Of a DNA stretch of 8,971 bases, positions 1 through 6,781 are shown in pieces. A model generated the notes under the pieces. The model had not been told where the DNA came from. It searched no databases and saw nothing but the letters and a program-made list of their open reading frames with translations. A program made the position numbers and the translations under genes. Numbering within the stretch: position 1 is the first letter of the stretch; every line of letters starts with the position of its first letter. The stretch comes from an uncultured Candidatus Saccharibacteria bacterium. Its GTDB lineage: Bacteria; Patescibacteriota; Saccharimonadia; Saccharimonadales; Saccharimonadaceae. Location: NCBI GenBank assembly GCA_947253285.1, contig CAMXXV010000011.1:1-8971 (forward strand), given 5' to 3'.

Positions 1-2
1 TT

Positions 3-227
3 AGTAGTGATTTTTACCTCAAGAACATCTGTGTGATTAGCGGCGCAGCTGACGTTACTGTCAACGGTTGCCGCGACGCCATTGTCCAAGCTATCGAGTT
101 GAACTCTCACCCCGACAGCAAAGACTACGAAGGCGGCAAGCTAAGTTATGAATTTGAATATATTCCTTGCACCGCCGCCGACTTGGCAATCTTCCGCAAC
201 GCGGACGTTTTCTATCTCCCCCTCTAA
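3..227 (+). CDS. C-terminal 74 residues of an unrecognised protein (5' truncated by the window)
   Basis: The frame is open from the window edge to a TAA stop, so this is the 3' end of a longer plus-strand gene. An internal GTG at 33 is the first possible start inside the window, but the frame extends upstream of it, so it is probably not the true start. The visible tail looks like a folded globular domain: mixed hydrophobic and polar residues, two cysteines before and within the IPCTAADLAIF segment, and the end ADVFYLPL. There is no signal peptide or membrane segment in the visible part. I do not recognise the family. It is the only plus-strand gene and converges on secreted protein A, with a hairpin between them. 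Coding status is supported by the open frame ending just before the hairpin; function is unknown. Confidence 0.6.
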   Translation, partial: SSDFYLKNICVISGAADVTVNGCRDAIVQAIELNSHPDSKDYEGGKLSYEFEYIPCTAADLAIFRNADVFYLPL

Positions 228-236
228 TGTACCATC

Positions 237-261
237 AAGCCCCCGCACTGCGCGGGGGCTT
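237..261. terminator. GC-rich hairpin between convergent genes, likely bidirectional terminator
   Basis: A perfect 10-bp stem (AAGCCCCCGC at 237-246 pairing with GCGGGGGCTT at 252-261) encloses a 5-nt loop. It lies 10 bp after the stop of the partial plus-strand gene and 21 bp after the stop of protein A on the other strand. The A and T residues at the stem ends give a short U run in either direction. The U tract is short (three T on the plus strand, two on the minus strand), so termination efficiency is uncertain. Confidence 0.75.
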
Positions 262-282
262 TAACATTGAGCAGCTTTTTAA

Positions 283-2484
283 CTACTGGTAAAGCAGTAC
301 ACGGATACCATCGCTAACATGAATATTACCCTTATCGACTTCAAACGGAGTGGCTGACATCACGTACATACCTATCTTCATATGATTCTTAATCGCCCAA
401 GAGGAGCCACTCAACTCGCTAATTGGGCTGATAGTGTCTGGCATCATACTAATTACACCGCCCCAAGCCCTACCAGCTAGCTGGCCCTTCTCTAATGGCA
501 CGTTCTTACTATAACTCGTGTTGGTCTCATGCAACATTTGCCCGCCACAAGTTTCAAAGGTGCACTTTTCCATATGTGAATCACTGTATGAATTAACAAA
601 CTGGTTGCCCTTCATGTATTCAAACAATTTATCGCCGCGTTCCTTTGCATCATTAATATTAAAGTGAGCATCACCGATATCAAGAGCCTTGTCAATATCA
701 ATTACATCTGTCAGTGCATTCCAGTTTACACTACTCACACTAGTTTCGCTACCACCGCCAACCATATCGTAGATACCGGAAACGTTACCCGTAGTTGAAG
801 CTAATTGACCGAGCTTACCCGTATAGTCGCGCTCCTTATTTGACTTACTACACGTGGTGTCCTTGCCAAAATCATCAACGTCATCATATGTCTCCTGCTT
901 CTCAGTACTATACTGCTTTTCAGTATTATCACCAATAGGACCACAACCGGTAATATGGTCGCTACAATCACCTTCACCTCTCTTAAAGCCGCAACCGCCT
1001 TCACCTGGATGATAAAGTGAATTTGGTCGAATATTGCCGTGGCCTGTGCCATAATCGCTCGAAGCAAGGTAGATAGCGGCACCCCAATCAGCATTCTTTG
1101 GCATACGAGCGTGATATGTCTTTAGGTTGCTGGTATCATTACCCACTTTAGTATCGTCCTTATCCGAAAATTCTTTGCCTAACAAGTTGTTCGGGTCTTT
1201 GACACCCATCGACTTCGCAATCAGCATTTGACCATTTAGCGGAGTTGCGGATGAATTACCACCGCCGAGACCACGCTGTCGCGGTAGCACGGTTGGGGCT
1301 TCACTTGTACCAGTAACCTCAAACTTACTCAGCCAAATGCCATTAATCGGCTTACCGTTCACGATGAAGGCAGGATGGGTTGCCCAAGTAGTATTATCGC
1401 TAGCTGTGCCACCAGTGTAAGTCCGGTTAATACCACACTCCGTACGATAATCTTTATTATCGCCATCATAGCACGGCGCTGGCTTTTTGATTCCCATGGA
1501 ATCCTTTTCAAACTTAATGTCGAAATTTTGTTCTTCTACTAGCTTATTGTTGCCGTCACGACGCATCACCTCATAAGCATAGCGCGGAACGTAAGTCCAG
1601 AAACCAAGTACATCATTCATGTCCACAGGAACTGTTTTACCCTGTTGGTATTTAGACAATGCCTCCGGCTTCACTGTAATAGCATTTGCCCACTTCTTTT
1701 GTGCATAATTGTACCACTGGCCCTGATTTTTGTCGTCCTCAGCCTTCCCTAGTGCCATCCAGCGCAAAGAATTATTGCTCCCCTTATCATCCATACCGAG
1801 GGTGTAAGCCACTGGAATCATATTGGCATCCATGTCAACCTTGCAGGTGCTACTGCTATCGCCCGAGCGGCAAATTGACAAATTCTTGTTACCCTGCGGC
1901 TCCTTGCCCTTAATTTTTGCTGTTGCGGTATAAACGACTTCGGTGGAGTATTCGCCGGTTGCCAACATGCTCTGGTTAACATTAGCCGAGAAGATAATCT
2001 TTTTAACGCACTTCTGCGCACTCTCGCAGCCGCCTAACTTCTTACCATCGTTATCAATAATGGTTGCAGGGGTACCATTGCTCGGTAAACCGTGTATATT
2101 GTTCTCTGGGTCAACGCGATAGCCCCACTCATTCTCGGACAATTTTGGTCGCCCGCCGCTCGCCGCGCTCTTAATGCGCGCGCCGCTCTTTTTGTTCACC
2201 AAATCTGGTTCCTTTGCACTAATTGTAAGGTTAAATCCACCCTGAACAGTGCTGTTGATAGCAATTGTATTGCCATCCGACTGGTACATTTTATCCTTCT
2301 GCTTTAGTACAGATGTACCGCCCTTAGTATTGTTATTAATTGTCAGGGTCAGACCATCTGTTGCACGCGCCAACGTCGTCGTCATAACATTAACTGACAA
2401 CGTCGCCATGAGCGCCGCACCGCCCCACAGGGCACAGCTAGCTAACCTACCCTTGGTTTTGCCTCTCAAGCACCAATAATACAC
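283..2484 (-). CDS. Secreted protein A, C-type-lectin/FGE-like paralog (733 aa)
   Basis: Predicted exported protein, function unknown. A GTG start is set by AGGAGG seven bases upstream. Residues 1-41 form a signal peptide (basic start, hydrophobic core 18-36, likely cleavage after LARA-41). Residues 42-190 form a beta-rich domain ending VVYTATAK. Residues 205-310 hold the linker, with NMIPV (221-225), WYNY (257-260), WANAITV (265-271) and VPRYAYEV (299-306). From about 366 the C-terminal half shows THPAF, NGIWLSKFEVTG (381-392), WGAAIYLASSDYG (467-479), IYDMVGG (571-577), CGGQMLHET (646-654) and GIRVLL near the end, resembling formylglycine-generating-enzyme/C-type-lectin-like folds. The mature protein has twelve cysteines, spaced as pairs, which suggests disulfides. 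Oddities: an extra pair C498/C507, and the segment after YDMVGG has lost the NWEY-like residues seen in protein B. No sortase motif or C-terminal anchor is visible. Catalytic FGE activity is not supported. Coding is certain; the fold is moderately likely. Confidence 0.9.
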   Translation of the reverse strand: MYYWCLRGKTKGRLASCALWGGAALMATLSVNVMTTTLARATDGLTLTINNNTKGGTSVLKQKDKMYQSDGNTIAINSTVQGGFNLTISAKEPDLVNKKSGARIKSAASGGRPKLSENEWGYRVDPENNIHGLPSNGTPATIIDNDGKKLGGCESAQKCVKKIIFSANVNQSMLATGEYSTEVVYTATAKIKGKEPQGNKNLSICRSGDSSSTCKVDMDANMIPVAYTLGMDDKGSNNSLRWMALGKAEDDKNQGQWYNYAQKKWANAITVKPEALSKYQQGKTVPVDMNDVLGFWTYVPRYAYEVMRRDGNNKLVEEQNFDIKFEKDSMGIKKPAPCYDGDNKDYRTECGINRTYTGGTASDNTTWATHPAFIVNGKPINGIWLSKFEVTGTSEAPTVLPRQRGLGGGNSSATPLNGQMLIAKSMGVKDPNNLLGKEFSDKDDTKVGNDTSNLKTYHARMPKNADWGAAIYLASSDYGTGHGNIRPNSLYHPGEGGCGFKRGEGDCSDHITGCGPIGDNTEKQYSTEKQETYDDVDDFGKDTTCSKSNKERDYTGKLGQLASTTGNVSGIYDMVGGGSETSVSSVNWNALTDVIDIDKALDIGDAHFNINDAKERGDKLFEYMKGNQFVNSYSDSHMEKCTFETCGGQMLHETNTSYSKNVPLEKGQLAGRAWGGVISMMPDTISPISELSGSSWAIKNHMKIGMYVMSATPFEVDKGNIHVSDGIRVLLYQ

Positions 2485-2491
2485 GCTTATA

Positions 2492-2497
2492 CCTCCT
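2492..2497 (-). promoter_or_regulatory. Ribosome binding site of secreted protein A
   Basis: AGGAGG on the minus strand lies seven bases before the GTG at 2484-2482. It fixes a GTG start, and the resulting N-terminus aligns residue for residue with protein C (CALW ending at residue 20 in both). Confidence 0.85.
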
Positions 2498-2508
2498 ATA
2501 ATACACCC

Positions 2509-2538
2509 ATTATATCACTTATGGTTAATGCTTAGCAA
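2509..2538 (-). promoter_or_regulatory. Promoter of secreted protein A
   Basis: TTGCTA (2533-2538) and TATAAT (2509-2514) are separated by 18 bp. TG plus one base sits directly before TATAAT, an extended -10. The -35 lies only 4 bp beyond the stop of protein B, so protein A can be transcribed independently. The predicted start is near 2502, giving a leader of about 18 nt that is mostly the ribosome binding site. The upstream CCATAAGTG is shared with the promoter of protein B and, with changes, of protein C. No hairpin terminator is seen between B and A, so read-through is also possible. Confidence 0.75.
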
Positions 2539-2542
2539 CACT

Positions 2543-4870
2543 TTATTTAGCGTTAGGGTCAAAGGTAAATACACCAAGCGCCACGCGCAAGGTGGCATTA
2601 TTGCCAACGTATTGTATTTTGTCATCAATAACCGGTCCACCACCTACCATCTTAAGGTTATCGGCACTAAACAGGCCCATCTTACCGTAGGAATAAGCAT
2701 CACCGCCGCGCATCAGATAGCTCTGGTCATAGGTCACAAACGAGAAGTGCTCGCCGTTCCAAGCGTTATAACCGTTACCCTTACCGTTGTTAGTCTCATA
2801 TAGCGCATTACCAGCACCACAAGTGACATAATCACAATCCTTATTAATATCAGTCGTATCGTAAAGGTCAAAGAATGGCGTCTGCATGTAAAATATCGTG
2901 TTTGGCTTTTCATCCTTCACGTCTGGAAAATCTAGCGTGTCCGTAGCACCCTTCTTGTCGTCTGACGGCAGTTCAACTCGAAAAACTTTGTGCTTGCGCG
3001 CCCGCAAGCCAAGCAGGTCATGCTTTAGCTGGTCGGCGGCAGTACTAGCCACTGGCGGCAAGGCGTTATCGTTTTGGTCGACATTACCTTTACCCTTATA
3101 GTAAGCTGCTGCTGTATATTCCCAGTTACCACCCACCATATCATAAACACCAAAGACATTGTGCGTCGTACTAGCAAGCTGGCCAATGGTACCGTTATAA
3201 GCGCGCTGCGGATTAGAGGTACTACAAGCCTCTTGCGTATCAAACGCGCCGTCGGTCTTATCAACATGGTCATTATACATGGCATTGTCGCCATAATTCT
3301 TTGTGTCCCCATCAAGCCACGGGCCGCAGCCAGAAACGCCATAGCTCTCAAAGTCACTTTTACCCTCCGCGTCTGGTTCAGTCTTGTAAGTAATGTAGTG
3401 GTTATTACCCTGCACACCATTATAACCAGCGCCGTACGGACTAGCCGTCAAATAAGCAATGGCACCCCACTCGGAATTATTTATCATCTGTGAATGATAC
3501 CTTGCCAGATTATGTGCATTTTCCTTCGGTGGTTTAAAGTCTTCAAAACCCTTCGGATTGAGCGTGCTAGTCACGCCAATGCGCTGCGCAATGGTGTAAG
3601 CGCGTGGATAATAGCCAATGGAGTTAGCCTGATTGCCTTCCTCAGTCAGTTCATCCTTATAAGCGCCAGCTAAAGTACGCTCGTTTGGCAACACCGTCGG
3701 CTGCTCAACTGAGCCAGTCAACTCAAATTTCGCTACCCAAAAGCCGTTAAGATGCCCACCTTGGTAATAGAACGCCAGCGGCGTACCCCAAGTGTAACCT
3801 TCGATAAACTCTTCCTTGCCGAGGTCGCTATTTGGGTCAATTCTTTCAAAATCACGTGGAATACCACACTCCGTACGGTAATCTTTACCTGTTTCATCGC
3901 ATTTCTTCGGGATACGAAATGGCACACTGCCCTTCTCGAAGTGAATCTTAAAGTTCTGCGGCGCTACCGGCTTATCGGTCACATTACGCCGCTGCACCTC
4001 ATAAGCGTAGCGCGGAATATACACCCAGAAGCCCAAAATATCATCCTGTTCTACCACCCTCTGTTTGCCCTTGTATTTACTCGGGTCCTTCACCGTCACA
4101 GCGTTTGCCCACTGACGCCGGTTGTAGTTATACCACTCGCCCTGATGAGTGGCGTCCTCTGGGTCAGCCAAACTAGTCCACTCTGCGTGGTTGGTATCAC
4201 CGGTATAAGTTACTGGTACCATATTCGAATCAATATCCACTTGGCATTCGCTGTGCTCATCGCCCGAACGGCAAATTGATTCTGATGCTAGTGGCGGCAA
4301 CACCGGTGGCGCCGGCTTAGCGGTCGCCGTATAAACTACTGTTGTAGTATACTCACCTGGGGTAATATTATTATGGTCAATATTAGCCGCATAAGTGATA
4401 TTTCGGTTACAGAACTTTAGGTTGGTACAACCGTCCGGATGGTCAGCGGTGACGTCAGCAATCACAGCTGCGGTATCGCTCGCCGCCGGAATGCCATTGT
4501 ATACGTTAGCGTCCGTGCTCAACGCATAACCCCACTGGTTGGCACCCAACTTCACCGGCGCCGCAGCTGGCAACGAGGCAATCTTTAAACTCGGGTCGTT
4601 TGTATTGACTAGGTCAGATTCATCCTTAGCGTGCACAGTTAGGCTAAAGCCGTACGGCTTGTCAGTAATCACGGTCACTACTGTATTAGACTTAAAGATG
4701 TCGTTGCCTTCATTTCTAAACTCAGCTGTGCGGTTAATTAAGAGCTGAACATTACCGCGGTCTTCATTACTAGCAAAAGCCACTTGCGGCACTAAAGCTA
4801 AGCCGACCACCAGCAAGCCCAAGCTCACTGGTTTAAACCTTAAACATCGACGTATTGTATTATGTCCCAT
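2543..4870 (-). CDS. Secreted protein B, C-type-lectin/FGE-like paralog (775 aa)
   Basis: Predicted exported protein, paralog of A and C. The frame opens at a GTG at 4912, but the -10 box lies between that GTG and the ATG at 4870. I therefore choose the ATG, which has AAGGA four bases upstream and yields a clean signal peptide (cleavage after AFA-33). Numbered from that ATG: a beta-rich domain at about 34-184 ending VVYTATAK; the linker with NMVPVTY, WYNY, WANAVTV (254-260) and VYIPRYAYEV (283-292); then NGFWVAKFELTG (375-386), WGAIAYLTASPYG (468-480), YDMVGGNWEY (576-585), YLMRGG (718-723) and LRVAL. It keeps the formylglycine-generating-enzyme/C-type-lectin signature best of the three. Ten mature cysteines form five spaced pairs (148/154, 200/209, 324/335, 515/549, 679/684). 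It has a long, charged, unique insert at about 590-675. Its signal peptide is unlike those of A and C. Coding is certain, the fold likely, the function unknown. Confidence 0.9.
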   Translation of the reverse strand: MGHNTIRRCLRFKPVSLGLLVVGLALVPQVAFASNEDRGNVQLLINRTAEFRNEGNDIFKSNTVVTVITDKPYGFSLTVHAKDESDLVNTNDPSLKIASLPAAAPVKLGANQWGYALSTDANVYNGIPAASDTAAVIADVTADHPDGCTNLKFCNRNITYAANIDHNNITPGEYTTTVVYTATAKPAPPVLPPLASESICRSGDEHSECQVDIDSNMVPVTYTGDTNHAEWTSLADPEDATHQGEWYNYNRRQWANAVTVKDPSKYKGKQRVVEQDDILGFWVYIPRYAYEVQRRNVTDKPVAPQNFKIHFEKGSVPFRIPKKCDETGKDYRTECGIPRDFERIDPNSDLGKEEFIEGYTWGTPLAFYYQGGHLNGFWVAKFELTGSVEQPTVLPNERTLAGAYKDELTEEGNQANSIGYYPRAYTIAQRIGVTSTLNPKGFEDFKPPKENAHNLARYHSQMINNSEWGAIAYLTASPYGAGYNGVQGNNHYITYKTEPDAEGKSDFESYGVSGCGPWLDGDTKNYGDNAMYNDHVDKTDGAFDTQEACSTSNPQRAYNGTIGQLASTTHNVFGVYDMVGGNWEYTAAAYYKGKGNVDQNDNALPPVASTAADQLKHDLLGLRARKHKVFRVELPSDDKKGATDTLDFPDVKDEKPNTIFYMQTPFFDLYDTTDINKDCDYVTCGAGNALYETNNGKGNGYNAWNGEHFSFVTYDQSYLMRGGDAYSYGKMGLFSADNLKMVGGGPVIDDKIQYVGNNATLRVALGVFTFDPNAK

Positions 4871-4874
4871 CCTA

Positions 4875-4879
4875 TCCTT
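4875..4879 (-). promoter_or_regulatory. Ribosome binding site of secreted protein B (decides ATG over upstream GTG)
   Basis: AAGGA on the minus strand sits four bases before the ATG at 4870-4868. The upstream in-frame GTG at 4912 precedes the predicted -10 box and would not be on the transcript. The spacing is a little short, so this is a moderate call. Confidence 0.6.
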
Positions 4880-4900
4880 CACAACTGGTATACTGCTTCT

Positions 4901-4930
4901 ATTATAATACACTTATGGCTATTACAACAA
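4901..4930 (-). promoter_or_regulatory. Promoter of secreted protein B
   Basis: TATAAT at 4901-4906 and TTGTTG at 4925-4930 are 18 bp apart. The element lies between the mutM stop (4935) and the ATG of protein B. The sequence CCATAAGTG just upstream of the -10 repeats the one before protein A. The predicted leader is about 24 nt. No convincing terminator follows mutM, so some transcripts from the mutM operon may continue into protein B. Confidence 0.65.
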
Positions 4931-4934
4931 TACC

Positions 4935-5810
4935 TTAGCCACGTGGCGCCGGCTGACACTGTGGACAAATGTGGGTGCCACGGCCGGCAACCTTGATTTT
5001 AATAATTTCAGTGCCACAACGACGACAAGACTGCCCCGTGCGGTTAAACACCTCCGCAAACAAATCGAGGTAATCGCCCCGTGTGCCGTCGGCGTGCACA
5101 TAATTGCGCAAGCTCGACCCACCAGCCGCAATTGACTGGCGCATCACCGCTTGGACAGCGGCAAGCAGCGCGGCAAGCTGGTCGTCACTAAGCGCCTCAA
5201 CCTTCGTGGCGGGATGGAGACGCGCGCGGTACAAACTCTCGTCGGCATAAATATTACCCACTCCCGCCAGCACTGCCTGATTGAGCAGCGCCGCCTTGAC
5301 AGAGGTCTTGGCGTGGCGCCGGATGCGTTGAATAAATTCTTTGGTCGGATTACCCACCAAGGGCTCAGGGCCGAGTTGCTGGATAAATGGAAAGTTGTTC
5401 AATTCGGCAGTGCGCCACATCAACATAAAGCCAAACTTACGCTGGTCATTAAAATACAGTGTGCCCGCCGTGAGAACTAACGCCACACGCGTGGTATTAT
5501 CCGGTAGCGCACCCACCAGCGACTCGTTCGGGTGGCCGGCACCCCACGCTTCGCCCTGCTGCGGGCGCCACACCAGCTGCCCCGTCATGCGCAAGTGGCA
5601 CAGCAGCGACCAACCATTATTTAGTTCAATAATGATGAGCTTGCCCCGCCGGCGCACCATGTTGATAGTTGCGCCCAAAAGCGCCGTCTGCTCGGCTGGT
5701 GTTACCCGCCACGACCGCGAGCTAAACACCGTGACGTGCTGCACTTGCTGCCCTGCCGTGAGTCGCTCAAGTCCGCGCACCACGGTTTCAACTTCCGGCA
5801 GCTCAGGCAT
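4935..5810 (-). CDS. mutM: Formamidopyrimidine-DNA glycosylase (Fpg/MutM)
   Basis: Bifunctional base-excision repair enzyme. It removes oxidised purines such as 8-oxoguanine and formamidopyrimidines, then cleaves the abasic site by beta/delta elimination. The N-terminus MPELPEVE carries the catalytic Pro2 (nucleophile after Met removal) and Glu3. Lys57 in RRRGK contacts DNA phosphate. M75, R124 and F126 match the void-filling residues known in E. coli Fpg. The helix-two-turn-helix is near 172-198 (VGNIYADES at 184-192). A C-terminal zinc finger has C262, C265, C282 and C285 (CRRC, 16 residues, CPQC), and R277 is the conserved finger Arg. At 291 aa it is longer than E. coli Fpg (269), partly because of an insert around residues 82-108 containing GHPNESLVG, which I associate with Patescibacteria homologs. 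Its ATG overlaps the upstream TAA by one base (TAATG), so it is translationally coupled to the ribbon-helix-helix gene. All key residues are present; it should be active. Confidence 0.97.
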   Translation of the reverse strand: MPELPEVETVVRGLERLTAGQQVQHVTVFSSRSWRVTPAEQTALLGATINMVRRRGKLIIIELNNGWSLLCHLRMTGQLVWRPQQGEAWGAGHPNESLVGALPDNTTRVALVLTAGTLYFNDQRKFGFMLMWRTAELNNFPFIQQLGPEPLVGNPTKEFIQRIRRHAKTSVKAALLNQAVLAGVGNIYADESLYRARLHPATKVEALSDDQLAALLAAVQAVMRQSIAAGGSSLRNYVHADGTRGDYLDLFAEVFNRTGQSCRRCGTEIIKIKVAGRGTHICPQCQPAPRG

Positions 5811-6040
5811 TACTTACTTAAATCCTTGATAATACTATCTAACTCGTCAGACTGCTTGAGCTCGGCAATGCGCTTCTGTCCCACGCGCGACTCGTCTATT
5901 TCTAGCTGTGACCGTAGCGCGACTTCGGCAAAGTGCGACAGTGTCTCACCCGTGTCAATAATGTGTTTCTTCACCGCCGCGCGCAATTCATCCGACAAAT
6001 AAATGGTAGTTTTAGTGGTTGCTACAGTGTTTCGCTTCAT
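5810..6040 (-). CDS. Ribbon-helix-helix (CopG/MetJ-like) DNA-binding protein, 76 aa
   Basis: Small probable transcription regulator. Residues 8-16 (TTKTTIYLS) form the alternating polar/hydrophobic strand typical of ribbon-helix-helix dimers. Residues 17-31 (DELRAAVKKHIIDTG) and 33-47 (TLSHFAEVALRSQLE) form the two helices, with the usual G-x-T-x-S turn between them. Residues 48-76 are a charged, probably helical tail, which in such families can mediate partner binding. It begins nine bases downstream of the membrane-protein stop; the ribosome binding site AGGGGA (6045-6050) overlaps that stop. It ends in a TAATG overlap with mutM. No toxin gene is adjacent, so an antitoxin role is not favoured, although antitoxins share this fold. 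A palindrome over the operon promoter (6699-6716) is a candidate target for autoregulation; that link is inferred. Confidence 0.85.
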   Translation of the reverse strand: MKRNTVATTKTTIYLSDELRAAVKKHIIDTGETLSHFAEVALRSQLEIDESRVGQKRIAELKQSDELDSIIKDLSK

Positions 6041-6048
6041 ATTGTCCC

Positions 6049-6681
6049 CTAAAACTTAAAGTTTAAACCACCTTGCGTTGTGCTCGGGTTAACAATACTT
6101 TGTGCCGTTTTATCAATCAACTTCTTACCACCAGGGAACTGACGTTGAATCAAGTCAATCGACGGCTGGCTACTACCCGCGAAGGTGCCGGTACCACAAG
6201 AGGTAATCCACGACTTAACGACGTCTTTTTGGCCATCCTTCAAGTTGAACTCAATCAGCTGGCCGTTGGCGCAAATGGCGGCGTTCTTCTCCACGTTGGT
6301 TTTAACTGTATCAGCAAAGCCGTTGTTCTTCAGCGCAAGCAAGAGGTCAGCAAAAGCTTGCGGCTGGTTGTCTAACTCAATTTTGCCCAACACCTTGTTG
6401 GCGTAACCTTGGTAAACGTACAGCTTGCGGCTGGTCTGAGTGATAGTCATACTAATAAAGTAGCGCTCTTCCTGCGCGGTAATTGGCCCGCGCGCCGTAA
6501 GAGTCAGAACGGTATCCGCCTTCGGCTGGTCAAGCACTTTCACATGCTTTTCCTGCACATTGGCAGCTGGACTGCTAGCTGGAGTCTTGGTTAAACTTGA
6601 ACCAACCCAAATGATGCCGCCCACCATCACCATAAATACAACGATGATTAATAAAACTAAACCAAACTTTCCACGTTTCAT
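6049..6681 (-). CDS. Single-pass membrane-anchored protein of unknown function (210 aa)
   Basis: I do not recognise the family. A basic start (MKRGKF) is followed by one hydrophobic segment at about residues 7-28 without a clear signal-peptidase site, so the protein is probably an N-terminally anchored membrane protein with an extracytoplasmic domain. Residues 31-45 are a short Ala/Ser/Pro linker. Residues 55-210 form a mixed alpha/beta domain with two cysteines, C137 (CANGQLIEFNLKDG) and C162 (WITSCGTGTFAG), which could pair in a disulfide. The C-terminus is a polar, Thr/Gln/Asn-rich tail. It is first in the operon with the ribbon-helix-helix gene and mutM. The ATG lies six bases beyond a strong -10 box, so translation is probably leaderless. 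No catalytic motif is visible. The operon link to DNA repair may be regulatory only. Confidence 0.85.
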   Translation of the reverse strand: MKRGKFGLVLLIIVVFMVMVGGIIWVGSSLTKTPASSPAANVQEKHVKVLDQPKADTVLTLTARGPITAQEERYFISMTITQTSRKLYVYQGYANKVLGKIELDNQPQAFADLLLALKNNGFADTVKTNVEKNAAICANGQLIEFNLKDGQKDVVKSWITSCGTGTFAGSSQPSIDLIQRQFPGGKKLIDKTAQSIVNPSTTQGGLNFKF

Positions 6682-6687
6682 GCCGTC

Positions 6688-6716
6688 ATTATACCATTTT
6701 GACGTGATGACGTCAA
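6688..6716 (-). promoter_or_regulatory. Strong promoter of the membrane protein/RHH/mutM operon, predicted leaderless
   Basis: TTGACG (6711-6716) and TATAAT (6688-6693) are exactly 17 bp apart, and TGG precedes TATAAT (an extended -10). This is close to sigma-70 consensus in every element. Six bases separate TATAAT from the ATG, so the expected transcription start falls at or within a base or two of the A of the start codon. There is no room for a Shine-Dalgarno sequence. Confidence 0.85.
6699..6716 (-). promoter_or_regulatory. Palindromic/tandem operator overlapping the -35 box
   Basis: TTGACGTCATCACGTCAA is an 18-bp palindrome with 16 of 18 positions symmetric. It also reads as two consecutive 8-bp units, TGACGTCA and TCACGTCA, differing at one position. 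Tandem 8-bp boxes with an ACGT core are the known target layout of MetJ-type ribbon-helix-helix repressors. It covers the -35 box and part of the spacer, so an occupied site should block polymerase. The ribbon-helix-helix protein of the same operon is the obvious candidate ligand, but this is an inference. Confidence 0.6.
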
Positions 6717-6743
6717 GTGTTAAGCTTAGTGGTATTCAAACCA

Positions 6744-6772
6744 AACTGAGCGGAGACTATCTCCGCCCAGTT
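6744..6772 (-). terminator. Hairpin terminator after secreted protein C
   Basis: Two 13-nt arms (6744-6756 and 6760-6772) pair with one mismatch around a 3-nt loop, 9 bp after the stop of protein C. On the minus strand the stem contains GGCGGAGA and is followed by TTTGGTTTG, an interrupted U tract. It separates protein C from the next operon promoter at 6688-6716. Confidence 0.75.
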
Positions 6773-6781
6773 ATTTAGTGG

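Noticed and set aside
3074..3493. Long plus-strand and opposite-frame open frames within genes A, B and C.
   Set aside because: They are antisense shadows of clearly conserved coding regions, with no ribosome binding sites and no protein-like composition.
4450..4457. TGACGTCA also occurs inside gene B (4450-4457) and at the end of polA (8924-8931), like the operator at 6708-6715.
   Set aside because: Both extra copies are within coding sequence, lack the second tandem unit and have no promoter nearby. More copies than expected by chance, but too little to call operators.
4871..4912. In-frame extension of protein B to a GTG at 4912.
   Set aside because: The TATAAT at 4901-4906 lies inside this extension and there is no ribosome binding site before it. 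The ATG at 4870 gives a normal signal peptide.
5810..6681. Toxin-antitoxin pair made of the 210-aa and 76-aa proteins.
   Set aside because: The 210-aa protein is membrane-anchored with an extracytoplasmic domain and shows no toxin motif. The RHH protein is coupled to mutM instead.
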